Shown here in pieces: positions 1-12,176 of a stretch of DNA of 64,000 nt. Below the pieces are notes generated by a model, which made no database searches, had not been told where the DNA came from, and worked only from the letters and a program-made list of their open reading frames with translations. Positions within the stretch are counted from its first letter, which is position 1; the number at the start of each line of letters is the position of its first letter. The DNA is from Parapristionchus giblindavisi (taxonomy: Eukaryota > Nematoda > Chromadorea > Rhabditida > Diplogasteridae): contig CALSFV010000221.1 of NCBI GenBank assembly GCA_943737045.1, forward strand, positions 930,001-994,000. Direction: 5' to 3'. Both the position numbers and the translations under genes were made by a program.

Positions 1-550
1 TATGGATTTCTGTACAATTATAGAATTTATTACAGTAAAGTGCAAAAGTACACCAATAAGTACATTTTTCAATGTGACTTTGCTTGTACAGGGTGCGCCA
101 TAATTACCCGGACTGTTGTCTCCATATGAATCTCCCCTTGGAAATGTGACCCGAGTGATATGGTTCATGGTAAAGCTTATCAAGAATATGGGCAGCAGTA
201 ATGTACTAGCAAATCTCGTTGTGGTCCCTTTTAGCTCTGACACGGGCCTTGAGTCTCTTCCCATATGCGACTGCCTATTCCCGCGGGTAAATGTCATCGA
301 GTTCGTCCCATGCCTTGAGAAGGGGAGCATTGAGGGAGTCGAGGATCTGGTGCTTGGTAGAGGACATCTTGGCCACCACACCTCCAAACACTACAGTCGA
401 GGTGGTTGAGATCAGGGGAATTCGGAAACCATTCAATGTGATGGATTTAGCCGAGTGCACGGGTGAAAAACCACGACTGGGTGAACTTTGTCATGTGATT
501 GACTACAGAATCTTACCGAAAGGTCTAGTGGTCCTGACCGAAGTGGGTAT
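1..550. repeat. Direct repeat copy 1, carrying the end of a mariner element
   Basis: Bases 1-550 match 12145-12694 at a constant offset of 12144 with no difference I could find. The copy contains about 88 bp of flanking DNA, then a mariner terminus starting at 89 (CAGGGTGCGCCATAATTACC). It breaks off inside the transposase remnant at 550, where the two copies diverge. Because it includes DNA outside the element, it is a segmental copy or copied junction rather than an independent insertion. The left border is cut by the window edge. Confidence 0.9.
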
Positions 551-558
551 ACGACGTT

Positions 559-651
559 TCATCTTCTCTGCGCAACCCTGAGTTCATTCTTGTCAGATTC
601 TCGCATCACCCAGCATTCAAATCCGTAAAGAACAGTTGACATAATATACAT
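559..651 (-). pseudogene. RTE-type LINE reverse transcriptase fragment (C-terminal)
   Basis: On the minus strand this short frame reads through a motif typical of RTE-like LINEs after the polymerase core: a Tyr-Gly-x-Glu-x-Trp-like stretch (YGFECW) followed by LRVAQRR and then a stop. In intact elements this is the '..LYGSETW..LRVTQRAMER..' segment near the C terminus of the reverse transcriptase. It is only 30 residues and lies head to head with the endonuclease fragment at 1034, so it is debris and not a gene. The family assignment rests on motif memory, not a search. Confidence 0.6.
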
Positions 652-839
652 TTCTGGGTCAAAAAGAGAGTGGAGAGCGGTTGAAATCGTTCCTTCTCCC
701 TCGTCTCTCCACCCGGCTTCTAACCCAAAGTGTCAGTGGTGAGGCAGGGATGATCCACCGCTATGGGCCGTCGGCTGCCGTTCGTCATCGGCAACATCAA
801 CGATCGCTCACTCTCTACGAGGACTCGCCCCATTTAATT

Positions 840-1000
840 GGGCTTTCAGCAAAAATGAAATTATATGCATTTACAAAACGTTCGGAAAAACCTCCCGAAA
901 TTCGGCGAAAATTTTGGAGTGCGTTTTTCTCAACGGTGGAGAAGTTTACTATATTCGGCATTTGCGTGGTGTATGCAAAACTTCTGTAATTCTATAATAC
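840..1000. repeat. Interspersed repeat, inverted relative to 32146-32290
   Basis: This stretch recurs in inverted orientation inside intron 3 of gene C (about 32146-32290). Shared landmarks are ATTATATGCATTTACAAAA-like DNA, a GTTGAGAAAAACGCACTCC-type core and TTCTATAAT at the end. The copy here is flanked by LINE debris. It is probably a decayed MITE. Confidence 0.75.
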
Positions 1001-1033
1001 CGCTTTCATCTTCGTGGAGGAAATCAAGCTCAT

Positions 1034-1285
1034 CATGGTGTTGCCTTTGCCGTTAGAGATAGGCTTTCATGCACGATTAAGATGGAAGGTATAAGTCAAA
1101 GGGTGGCAGTACTCCAGTTGTCCACCCTCAAACTGCACCTGATCGTAGTCTATGCTCCCACTTCCAATTCGACCGAAGCTGATTACGATGAAGTCATCGA
1201 CAAAGTGGAGGAGTCTATGCGTGACTGCCCGGCTGGTTACCGAACTTTCGTCATCGGTGACCTGAACGACCTGAGTGCCCCCATA
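1034..1285 (+). pseudogene. LINE apurinic endonuclease domain fragment (RTE-like)
   Basis: An open frame of about 84 codons matches the middle of the apurinic/apyrimidinic endonuclease domain of RTE-type non-LTR retrotransposons. Visible in order are GVAFAVRDRL, SQRVAVLQLS, VVYAPTSNS and VIGDLND. These correspond to the strand motifs around the conserved Ser-x-Arg, Tyr-Ala-Pro-Thr and Gly-Asp-(Phe)-Asn active-site segments. No reverse transcriptase follows, and the sequence changes to low-complexity DNA by about 1430. It is a dead fragment. An AATTA-type run (about 1521-1545) and TTATG repeats (about 1577-1598) further on may be a LINE 3' tail. Confidence 0.7.
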
Positions 1286-1597
1286 ATAGACTCTCGATTC
1301 CGGTATACATTGAATCATTGCGGACCTCTCCACCGCTAGGCCTTGCCAACCTAACCTATCAATGATCACCGTTTGATCTTTGATACATAATAGAGTCCAT
1401 TTATGAGCTGCACTTCCCCTTCTCTCCCCCCGTACCCCCCCCACTCTCGTTTTTTACCTCAAAATGCTCTCATTTAATTTGCTTGTTCTCTCAAATGTTG
1501 TCGCATCTTTTTGAAGTATGATAAATTAAATTAAATTAAATTAAAGCCTGATCAGCGCAACTATGCGACTCCTGATAAATTATGTTATGTTATGTTA

Positions 1598-4500
1598 TGA
1601 AGATTTCAATTTTTATTTATTCAATTGTCATGTATGTCAAATAGTAAAGTCTCAAGTCATCCAAAAATCCAGCCAAATATGCAAACCCAGGTGCAGTCGG
1701 GAAGTTCCATTCCAGTATTGCTTGCCATTGAATTGCTGAATATTAATATGTTATAGATAGCTAATAAAATATTATTATAAATTGTTTAATTACAAATGTA
1801 AACACTATTTTCAATAATTCTTTCAATATTTGCAAATCTTACCGTGCTTGGCATTTCTGACACGCCGATTCGCGGCGTTTTCTTACAACTGGAGATTCAG
1901 ACAAATATGTCTGAAAATATATTTCAGTTAAAAATGACGACTAAGGTGAATTTTTAACCTCGACACATTTGTTGGTACATTCTTCCGTACTGTCTAATAT
2001 TTTGCTATAGGGCGGGGCTAAGGTACGAGCCTCACATCTATAACACAGTTCAAGATGATTGATTAAATTCACACCCTAGCTATGAATCTCTCCACTGTGG
2101 CATTGCTCTCTCGCTTTCTAAGTCTACGAGAGAGTAGTGCCAGAGCGGATAGTATGGTCGGAGTGCGCCTTTAAAGGACAATCATATAAGCTGACCTCTC
2201 CTTGCAGAATTCATTGATCCTATCACAGTTGATAAGAGGAATCACAAAGACGAGAAGTGAAAGGAGAAGAAAACGCATCGGTAACGAAATAAATGAAATA
2301 ATTAAGTGGAAAACGAATAATAAACTTATATTCGTTCTCAGAAATGTAACTTTAAACTTGCGTAATTATAAGAACGTTTACTGTTAAACAGAAAAAAAAC
2401 AATAGAAATGAAAGACTAAGAGAAAAGATATTTAATTTCATAAAATGTGTGTTTAAATAGCGAGAATATTCTCATATGACTTTTGGTTCCCATATGAATG
2501 AAGCCTATTAGAAGAAGAATGTAATACAGTACAGCAGAATCCCCTAGTGAAAATGGGCGCCCCGGGTGACCCGGGGAGCCCATGAGGATCTTCGATTTTT
2601 TATGCTTTGAATGATGAATATCAGCCTTTCAAATTGTTTGCGTTGTTTTACTCCAGATTTGATTGAATTTATCAAGGGAAGTTTGGAATTTTTAAATGCT
2701 TGTCAACTGAATTGTGCTAAGAAAAAGAAATGCTGGGAAGATTTCACTTTGCGATAGAATTTGCCGAGCGTGCGCGAGTTATGCAACATTTTCGCGCGGC
2801 ATTTGCCAAAAATTAATAAAAATTATAATTTTTAATATTTTTTCTCAGGCTACGTAATTTATAAAATTCCAAAATTTCTTTAATAAATTCTGTCAACTCT
2901 GGAGTAAAACAACGCAAACAATTTGAAAGGCTGATATTCATCATTCAAAGCGTAAAAAATCGAGGGGCCTCATGGGCTCCCCGAGTCACCCGGGCCGCCC
3001 ATTTTCACTGGGGGATTCTGCTGTACTGTAAAGTATGTATTAGTTGAAATGGCCTTTAATAATCTTTCATTGAAGATTGCATTCCCAGAAGTAAATAAAG
3101 ACAATACAATCAATATACATATAACTACAGTATAGGCAAAAGTCTCCGGGCACTTATTATTTTTTATAACTTTTGATCCAGGAATTAATCAAGCTGATCT
3201 TTTCAGTCAATGTACAGAATATATCAAGGTATACAACTATGATGTGTTGGTGTAATTAAATTAGTTCACTGTTGCGTAGTGATGACGCTATCGAAGTACA
3301 CTTTTACGAAAATTTATATTTCTTTAGTGAAAAGTCCTGTTCTTCTGAAACATTGTGAGAGTGGAGACACCGCACTAGGGTTACGCAGTCAACAAAATCG
3401 GAATTTTCTGACTCCGATTTCAAGCTGTAGCGTGGTTGCAAATTTTATCCTCAAAATTTAAATATTTGGTATTGATTCAAATTTACATATTTGATATTGA
3501 TTCATGAAATGTTTGATGCTTGCTATTCGTATTGAAAGTACAATTTTAAAGCATGTAGAGAGTGAATATCCGAATTGCATATTTGAGTCTTTCAAGAGTC
3601 TTGAGTCATAAAACACAATGACATGACCACAGATTCATTGAGGAGGGAATTGTTTACAGAAAAAAGACTGATTTGGCTGCTCTGGAATTTCATAAATACC
3701 AGTCTACTTAAAGAAGGAGATCCTTGAGTTTGCACGATTGACTCCCTCCACGAATAACACGGAGTATAATCTTTATATTATATGGTAATTTGCGTGAAGG
3801 ACAATGGGAAATTGAAAGACTCAAGTATGCAATTCAGACATTCACTCTCTGTAAACTTTAAAAAAATCAAACATGTCATCAATTTCGATTCGCGTGATGA
3901 ATCTCTATCATTCTATCCGAATAGTCTTATTACGAAAAAAAACTCGAGGGTCTCTATCTTTAGATTACATCACTACGTCTCAACTATTCGATTTCTTCAA
4001 TAAAGGAAATCTGAATTTCACAAATACCAGTCTAGTTAAAGAAGGAGCCCCTTGAATTGGCATGACTGACTCCCGCCACGATAAGCATGTCGAATATTGT
4101 TTATATTATATGGTAATTGGCTTAAGGGACAATGAGAAAATGAGAGAGCCAAGTATAAAAATAGGAGGAGCACTCTCTACATGCTTTGAAAGTTGTACTT
4201 TCAATGCGCATAGTGAGCTTTAAGCATATCGGGAATCAATATCAGATATGTCTTTCGATTCGTGTCTCAACTATTCGATTTCTTCAATATAGAAAAAAAA
4301 AGAAATCTGTTCTATCTGCTGTCCCGGAGGACTTTTCAAGTTTCAACTTGAAGGTTTTTTGGACTTCGTTCCCAAGGACTCAATCAAAGAAGTCGAAGAT
4401 AGCCAAGTAGAACGAGTCAGTCATTCCCTCTGGTACCTTTTTTCATCAAAGTAGTACACAGTATCACCTCTACCACACGATCACACATATCACCCACTTT

Positions 4501-5503
4501 TGTAAATGTCTCAGTGTTAGTAATAGTTTACTCCTTGGAAAGTAATCTTCAACGTATAAAGATTCAAGACCATTTCATCTAATAAAGAGATTATTACATT
4601 CATATATGCTTCATTCATATGGGAACCAAAAGTCATATTAGAATATTCTCACTATTTTAACACGCATTTTATGAAATTAAATATCTTTTATTTCTATTGT
4701 TTCTTTTTCTGTTTTACTGTATAAACGTAACTAATTACCCAAGTTTAAAGTTACTTTCCGAGAACGAATATAAGTTTATTATTCTTTTTCCACTTAATTA
4801 TTTCATTTCTTTCGTTACAGATGCATCTTCTTCTCCTTTCACTTCTCGTCTTTGTGTTTCCTCTTATCAACTGCGATAGGGTCAATGAGGTCTGCAAGGA
4901 GAGGTCAGCTTGTTTGAAAGTCCTTTAAAGGCGCACTCCGACCATACTATCCGCTCTGGCACTACTCTCTCGTAGACTTAGAAAGCGAGAGAACAATGCC
5001 ACAGCGGAGAGTTTCAGAGCTCGGGTGTGAGTTTAATCATTCCTCTCGATCTGTGTTATAGATGTGAGGATCGTATCTTTTTCCCGACCCATAGCAAAAT
5101 TTTAGACAGTACGGAAGAATGTACCAACAAATGTGTCGAGGTTAAAAATTCACCTTAGTCCTCATTTCTAATTGAAATATATTTTCAGACATATTTGGCT
5201 GAATCTCCAGTTGTAAGAAAACGCAGAGAAACGGCGTGTCAGAAATGCCAAGCACGGTAAGCTTTGCAAATATTGAAAGAATTATTGAAAATAGTGTTTA
5301 CATTAGCAATTAAACAATTTATAATAATATTTTATTTGCTATCTATAACATATTAATATTCAGCGATACAATGGCAAGCAATACTGGAATGGAACTTCCC
5401 GACTGCACCTGGGTTTGCATATTTGGCTGGATTTTTGGATGACTTGAGTCTTGTCTATTTGACATACATGACAATTGAATAAATATAAATTGAAATTCTT
5501 CAT
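1598..5503. repeat. Large inverted repeat unit, arms about 0.9 kb
   Basis: The left arm (about 1598-2525) is the reverse complement of the right arm (about 4585-5503). A third copy in the right-arm orientation lies at about 8510-9431. The arms carry no convincing gene. Each arm contains one copy of the short palindromic MITE family described separately. The spacer holds a 502-bp foldback (2527-3028) and a block at about 3090-4440 with its own internal inverted repeats (for example 3553-3600 against 3815-3870). That block recurs as a direct repeat at about 7226-8400. Confidence 0.8.
2527..3028. mobile_element. Foldback MITE with TA target duplication
   Basis: Terminal inverted repeats of about 130 bp begin CAGTACAGCAGAATCCCC and end with the complement, with TA immediately outside both ends (2525-2526 and 3029-3030). 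CAG ends and a TA duplication are typical of non-autonomous Tc1/mariner-class elements. It has no coding capacity. The right arm carries GGGCTCCCCGAGTCACCC against GGGTGACCCGGGGAGCCC on the left. Confidence 0.85.
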
Positions 5504-5571
5504 TTTTTGGTTTTTAACCTTCTTACGTTGAAGATTACATTCCCAGAAGTAAATAAAGACAATACAATATA

Positions 5572-7224
5572 CAGTAGCGCCGGAAAGTCAAAATACACTT
5601 TTTATTTCTGGTGTAATTTTGGCGTCAGTTGATATATCAAGCTGCAACTTGTGCATGATGTACCCACAGCATGTACGTATTCGATCCTCTTATAAGGTCT
5701 CACGGGCCTTTCTGGTTATTGCATAGTGATGACGCAACCGAACAACACTTTTCGAAAATTCATTATTCTTTCAGGGATTTTTTCGTACTAGTCAAACTTC
5801 GTGAGCGTTGAGAGAACTACAAGGCCTATCCAGGAAAAAAAAATCAGGTTGCTGCGAATTCGGGTATTGGCTGCAGACTTGCTGCAATTTCGCGGTCGCA
5901 AAATCATATCTCGGCTTCTAGAAGAGATTGAAACGCGTTCAAAGCAGCAAACTGATTCTCTTGGTGATTCCTGATGATCCTGTAAGTATGGTAGAGCTAG
6001 CTCATCATTCATCTTCATGGATCGAAAAAGTCACTTTTTTACAATACCCAACTTTGAAAAATCACAATTCTGAGGGCGGATCTTGTAAAAATCTGGTTTT
6101 TGGATAGGAATGTAGAAAATATATTAATTAATCGTTTCCCCGCTTTTTAGAGCGATTGCTAATCTTTCTTGCCAGCGGCAGTCGATTATCTGAAGGATAG
6201 TCCTTTAGGATGAGCTCCCTTCTCATCTCGCGACCCGTACACATCTCAAGGCTTTTCACACTGGTCAATGACGATTTAGCCGCTTTTAGTGATTTGATTA
6301 GTCAGAATAGAGAGACACTGTATGAATCCAGTTTTTGGTCTGTGATCTTTGTGTTTTCGATATTTGATCTTTGATCTTTGCTCATTTTTCGTCAAATTTT
6401 GTTCAAAATCATAATGAAAAGTTGTTTCATTCGATCAAAGAAGATCAAAACTGCTTTCTTTTATAGACAATGATGTTCAGGATTAGCGACAATACGTTTT
6501 AGAATGATTTCATCTATCAAAGCTCGTTGAGCAGTGTGAAAAGCCTAGAGATGTGTACGGGTCGCGAGATGAGAAGGGTGCGCGGCGTAAACGACTATCC
6601 TTCAGATAATCTTCTGCCGCAGGCAAGAAAGATTAGCAATCGCTCTAAAAAGCGGGGAAACGATTAATTAATATATTTTCTACATTCCTATCCAAAAACC
6701 AGATTTTTACAAGATCCGCCCTCAGAATTGTGATTTTTCAAAGTTGGGTCTTGTAAAAAAGTGACTTTTTTGATCCAGGAAGATGAATGATGAGCTAGCT
6801 CTAGTATACTTACAGTATCATCAGGAATCACCAAGAAAATCAGTTTGCTGCTTTGAACGCGTTTCAAGCTCTTCTAGAAGCCGAGATATGATTTTGCGAC
6901 CGCGAAATTGCAGCAACTCTGCAGCCAATACCCGAATTCGCAGCAACCTGAAATTTTTTTCCTGGATAGGCCTTGTAGTTCTCTCAACTCTCACGAAGTT
7001 TGACATGTACGAAAAAATCCCTGAAAGAATAATGAATTTTCGAAAAAGTGTTGTTCGGTTGCGTCATCACTATGCAATAACCAGAAATGCCCGTGAGACC
7101 TTATAAGAGGATCGAATACGTACATACTGTGGGTACATCATGCACAAGTTGCAGCTTGATATATCAACTGACGCCAAAATTACACCAGAAATAAAAAGTG
7201 TATTTTGACTTTCCGGCGCTACTG
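5572..7224. mobile_element. 1.65-kb foldback element with TA target duplication
   Basis: Arms of about 660 bp read inward from CAGTAGCGCCGGAAAGTC at 5572 and from its complement ending at 7224, with a loop at about 6240-6545. TA lies at 5570-5571 and 7225-7226. A related sequence at about 3107-3130 (ACAATACAATCAATATACAT then ATAACTACAG) matches both flanks without the element, so it acts as an empty site. Short frames in the two arms are mirror copies of each other and look non-coding. It is probably a non-autonomous Tc1/mariner-class element. Confidence 0.88.
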
Positions 7225-7225
7225 T

Positions 7226-9431
7226 ACATATAACTACAGTATAATCAAAAAGTCTTCTTAAACTTTATAAAAAAATTTTTATAACTTTTGATCCGGGAAA
7301 GTAATCGAGCTGATTTTGTCAATCAATGTACAGAATATATCAAGGTATACAACTATGATGTATTGGTGTAATTAAACCAGTTCACTGCTACGTAGTGATA
7401 ACGCTACCGAAGTACATTTTTTTGCGAAAATTTATATTTCTTTAGTGAAAAGTCCTGTTCTTCTGAAACATTGTGAGAGTGGAGACACCCACTAGGGTTA
7501 CGCAGTCAACGAATTCTCTGACTCCGATTTCAACCTGTAGCGTGGTTGCAAATTTTTTATCCTCAAAATTTAAATATTTGGTATTGATTCAAATTTACAT
7601 ATTTGATATTGATTCATGAAATGTTTGAAGCTTGCTATGCGTATTGAAAGTACAATTTTAAAGCATGTAGAGAGTGAATATCTGAATTGTATATTTGAGT
7701 CTTTCAAGAGTCTTGAGTCATAAAACACAATGCCATGACCTAATTAGTCTTTTTTTTATGTAAACGTTCCCCCCCCCCCCCTAGAAGGGGAACGTTTACA
7801 TAAAAAAAGACTAATTAGTCTGCTCTGGAATTTCGTAAATTCCAGTCTACTTAAAGAAAGAACCCCTTGAATTGGCATGACTGACTCCCGCCACGATAAG
7901 CATTTCAGGTTGAAGTATATTATATAAAACATGCGTACGTACTCTAGTGAACTATGTAACATGCAAATTTATGCATGTCGAATATTGTTTATATTATAGG
8001 GTAATTGGCGTAAGGGAAATGAGAAAATGAGAGAGCCAAGTATGCAAATAGGATGGGCACTCTCTACATGCCTTGAAAGTTGTACTTTCATTGCGCATAG
8101 TGAGCTTTAAGCATATCGGGAATCAATATCAGATATGTCTTTCGATTCGTGCGATGAATCTCTATCATTCTATCCGAATAGTTATTACGAAAAAATCTCG
8201 AGGGTCTCTATCTTTAAATTACGCCTCAACTATTCGATTTCTTCAATAAAGGAAATCTGTTCTATCTGCTGTCCCGGAGGAGTTTTCAAGTTTCAACTTG
8301 AAGGTTTTTTGGACTTCGTTCCCAAGGACTCAATCAAAGAAATCGAAGATAGCCAAGTAGAACGAGTCAGTCATTCCCTCTGGTAAACTTTTCATCGAAG
8401 TAGTACACAGTATCACCTCTACCACACGATCACACATATTTGTAAATGTCTCAGTATTAGTAATAGTTTACTACTGGGAAAGTAATCGTCAACGTTAAAA
8501 GATTAAAGACCATTTCATCTAATAAAGAGATTATTACATTCATATAGGCTTCATTCATATGGGAACCATAAGTCATATTAGAATATTCTCACTATTTAAA
8601 CACGCATTTTATGAAATTAAATATCTTTTATTTCTATTGTTTTTTTCTGTTTTATTGTATAAACGTAACTAATTACTAAAGTTTAAAGTTACTTTCCGAG
8701 AACGAATATACATAAGTAATCTTTTTTTCCTTTCATAATTGCATTTGTTTCGTTACCGATGCGTTTTCTTCTCCTTTCACTTCTCGTCTTTGTGTTTCCT
8801 CTTATCAACTGCGATAGTTTCAATGAGGTCTGCAAGGAGAGGTCAGCTTGTTTGAAAGTCCTTTAAAGGCGCACTCCGACCATACTATCCGCTCTGGCAC
8901 TACTCTCTCGTAGACTTAGAAAGCGAGAGAGCAATGCCACAGTGGAGAGTTTCAGATTAGCTCGGAGTTTGAGTTTAATAATTCATCTTGATCTGTGTTA
9001 TAGATGTGAGGCTCGTATTTTTGCCTTTCCCGATATAGACAGTACGGAAGAATGCACCAACAAATGTGCCAAGGTTAAAAATTCACCTTAGTCCTCATTT
9101 TTAATTGAAATTTATTTTCAGACATATTTGACTGAATCTCCAGTTGTAAGAAAACGCCGCGGAACGGCGTGTCAGAATTGCCAAGAACGGTAAGATTTGC
9201 CAATATTGAAAGAATTATTGAAAATAGTGTTTACATTTGTAATTAAACAATTTATAATATTATTTTATTAGCAATATGTAACATTTAAATATTCAGATGC
9301 ACATTGATAGTCCCTGGACTCGAGCCTTGCGACTGTACTCTCCTTTGCATATTTGACTGGATTGGATGACTTGAGACTTTACTATATGACATACATGAAA
9401 GTTGAATAAATAAAAATTGAAAGCCTTCATT
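7226..9431. repeat. Second copy of the 3.1-5.5 kb unit
   Basis: After the foldback at 5572-7224 the sequence repeats the unit at about 3120-5503 in the same orientation with small gaps. The match includes the CAGTATA start, the block around TGTACAGAATATATCAAGG, and the whole arm with its MITE. This copy lacks some parts of the first and gains a poly-C hairpin at 7741-7818. No gene is visible. Confidence 0.75.
7741..7818. repeat. Near-perfect hairpin with a 14-nt poly-C loop
   Basis: TAATTAGTC, a T run and ATGTAAACGTTCCCC on the left are mirrored by GGGGAACGTTTACAT, an A run and GACTAATTA on the right. The loop is a C run followed by TAGAA. The arms are about 36 bp and almost identical, so the hairpin is recent or kept identical by conversion. 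The related sequence near 3650 has only the right half. Confidence 0.85.
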
Positions 9432-12144
9432 ACAAACATTCAAATTTATCCCGAACTAAAAAAATAGTAGAAAACGGAAAACAGCGATTTTCCAGGGTTG
9501 TTTTTAAGCAGAAAATATTTATTGACGAAACTACAGTACTTATCAGGGATTTCGTTTTTTTACTAATCAAAATTTTTTTGCCAGAATTTCATGGGATTCG
9601 GATGTTCGACTTTCCATTTTCGGTTTTTGGGTGATTTGTTTACTAATAAAAAAGCACGTTGGATAATGCTCTCTCGTTTGAGATAGTAACGGAGAGTGGA
9701 GTAGGCAAAGTTATAATGCAAAGAAGAGAACGTTTGTCGAAATGTGTCGTCTTAGATGGCCTAGTGCTCAAGTACGTGAAAATCTGCGGACAGTACTGTG
9801 TCTAACAATAAACTTTTTTCCCATGGGATATACTTCACGATAGATACAATTGATTGGAAAATCCGATACAAAATCGATTTGTGCGGCATATGGGAGAAAG
9901 ATACTTCATGATCAATGCAATAAATGATAGATAGATATATAATGAGAAATAAAAATCGTGGAAATGTATTACATTGCAATCACAAATTGTTTCATTTATG
10001 TATGGCGTGAAAATGAGAATGTTGTAATTCGTAATATACGGCGCTCTTTCATAGATCAGGCAGGCAGAAATACATATACAGACAATGAAAATTTTAATTC
10101 ATCTTCATTAAAATCAATGGGATAAACAAGCAATAGCTGATGAAATATTAATTGTAAGTGAGAACATAATGGTTCATCTCAACGTATATTTATGTTTTAT
10201 TATACAAATTCGAAAAAAAAGAGATCAGACCGATAACATTTTTATTTTACGGAACCGTAAAATCGTTAAATTTACAGATTAAAAATCCATATATTTTAAA
10301 AATTCCAAAAAATTGGTAAGATCAGAAAGATTTAGGCCGATGACCAACGGTTCTCTTCATTTTAAAAGGCGTTCTCGCTAACAAAGTGGTACAGTTGTTG
10401 AAAACCAATCTCGAAAGTTATGTCAATTTATGATATTTATTTATTTATGTATTTATTTATTCCATCAAATACAATGTCTATATAGATATAACGTTCACAA
10501 TGTTTCCAGGAGAAGTGTTTCCGATGAACAAACGAAGTCTACAAGCTGATGATTATCCTCAAGATATTATACATGATCACATAAATAAATCGATAATTAT
10601 CCGATGGAACTCACATATGAGAGGACATAAGAAAAAAATGGAATACAATAGTTCACTGCAAGGCGACCTCAGCGGTATATTTGAGAAAGTTTGAGTTTCT
10701 GTCTGAAAGTTTCTGTAAGAGAAAGTGTTCAGTACGTCAAAAAATTACGATTCCAAAGCATCAATCGATTCCACGTCCGAATACAAGCATCTTTTACTCT
10801 GACAATTTTTTAACGAGGACTTCGAAGAATCCAGATATCATGAACATATAATTTTGAACATAAATTACAGTACGACGCTTTTCTAGGAGGAAACAATTAA
10901 GTTTTCTTAAATCTTTCAAAATTTAACAACTCGCCTTACATTAAAATATTAATGCGTTGTCAAGAACCAGAGAAATTCTCGATTAATATGGAAAGTACTG
11001 TTCAGAAGTTCAGCTGGAAAATGCCCGGAAAATTCTCATTTTCGGTGAGTTTCAGCAAGTTTTTTTAATATCAACGCTTATTGAACGCAAACAGTGTTGC
11101 GGGTGCATTCTATTGATGATATTGACGCTTTAAAAAATAAACAGGCTTATTTGAATTTTCGCAGCTTTTACGCTGATTTTCGGCTTGACATTCTAGAAAA
11201 AAACGGTCATAAGTGAGATATTTGCTTCAGTAATGGTAAGGTAAAGGAAAAGGCACAACCTTTTATTCAAGCGACACGAAGTCCAAGAAGTACAAGGAAT
11301 GTTTCAGCAAGATACTTTATTTTTTTAACATTTAAACACTTTATCGAGATCAACTAAGCGGTGGGTCACCGGATCTGTAGTGACATGATATGGTTCCACT
11401 GATCCTTGTAGCGTGCAACGTTGATAAAGCCTGGCCCGACTATCTTCACAAATTCTGATACTTTATAAACGAGCTAAATTTCAGCTGAACATTTTCGAAC
11501 ATAAATTTTTTTTCCGTGCATTTTCTACCTAAACTTCTGAACAGCACTTTCCGCATTTTCGTGCATTTTCCAAGTTCTGATCACCTCAGAAGACAAACAA
11601 ACCTGTTCAAGATTGTAACACAAAAAATAGATGTAAGGCTGAGGTCGCCTGGAAGTGCACTATTCTATTCTTCATGAAAGAAAAAAAAATTTTTTGCTAT
11701 GTGCTCACCCAATGGCAGAATGTCAATTACCTCAGACAGTCTGTCATACTGTCATGTTATGTGTTTTGCTGTTGAAGCATAACATGACATTATGAGAGTA
11801 ATAATAAAAATATCGAGACCAACTATGATATATACCCGTAAATAGTGTAGGTCATATGAAAGTTGAATGTATTCGACATAAAGAGTGCGAACGACGTGTC
11901 GGTACTCCCCCCGACCAAATAGAACACAATCAAAGATGTCATTAAAGAAATACTTTGACTGAAACTCTGAAAATGTAGGTTCAGCTCTACCTAATTGTAA
12001 GTATAGAGCAGACATAAGACTTTGCATAAGACTAAGACTAAGGCTTTATGATTAAATATTAACCTGCAGGAATAGCCTGACTTCAATCTGTCGGTTTTGC
12101 CAGGACTGCGTATTGGTGGAGGCGTATGATTTCTATGAATAATA
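9432..12144. other. Gene-poor spacer with a diverged inverted repeat
   Basis: I see no convincing gene here. Two short blocks are inverted copies of each other. A motif around GGCGACCTCAGC at about 10640-10675 matches the complement of 11640-11680. A GTTCAGAAGTTCAGCTGGAAAATG-like block at about 10990-11025 matches the complement of about 11500-11550. They look like an eroded foldback element. A TTTA-rich run is at about 10435-10460. Confidence 0.45.
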
Positions 12145-12176
12145 TATGGATTTCTGTACAATTATAGAATTTATTA

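Noticed and set aside
10500..10694. 64-codon frame starting MFPGEVFPMNKRS
   Set aside because: It overlaps one arm of an eroded inverted repeat and shows no recognisable motif.
11752..12027. 91-codon minus-strand frame, possible LINE fragment
   Set aside because: There is a faint resemblance to retrotransposon C termini, but no diagnostic motif, so it was not called.
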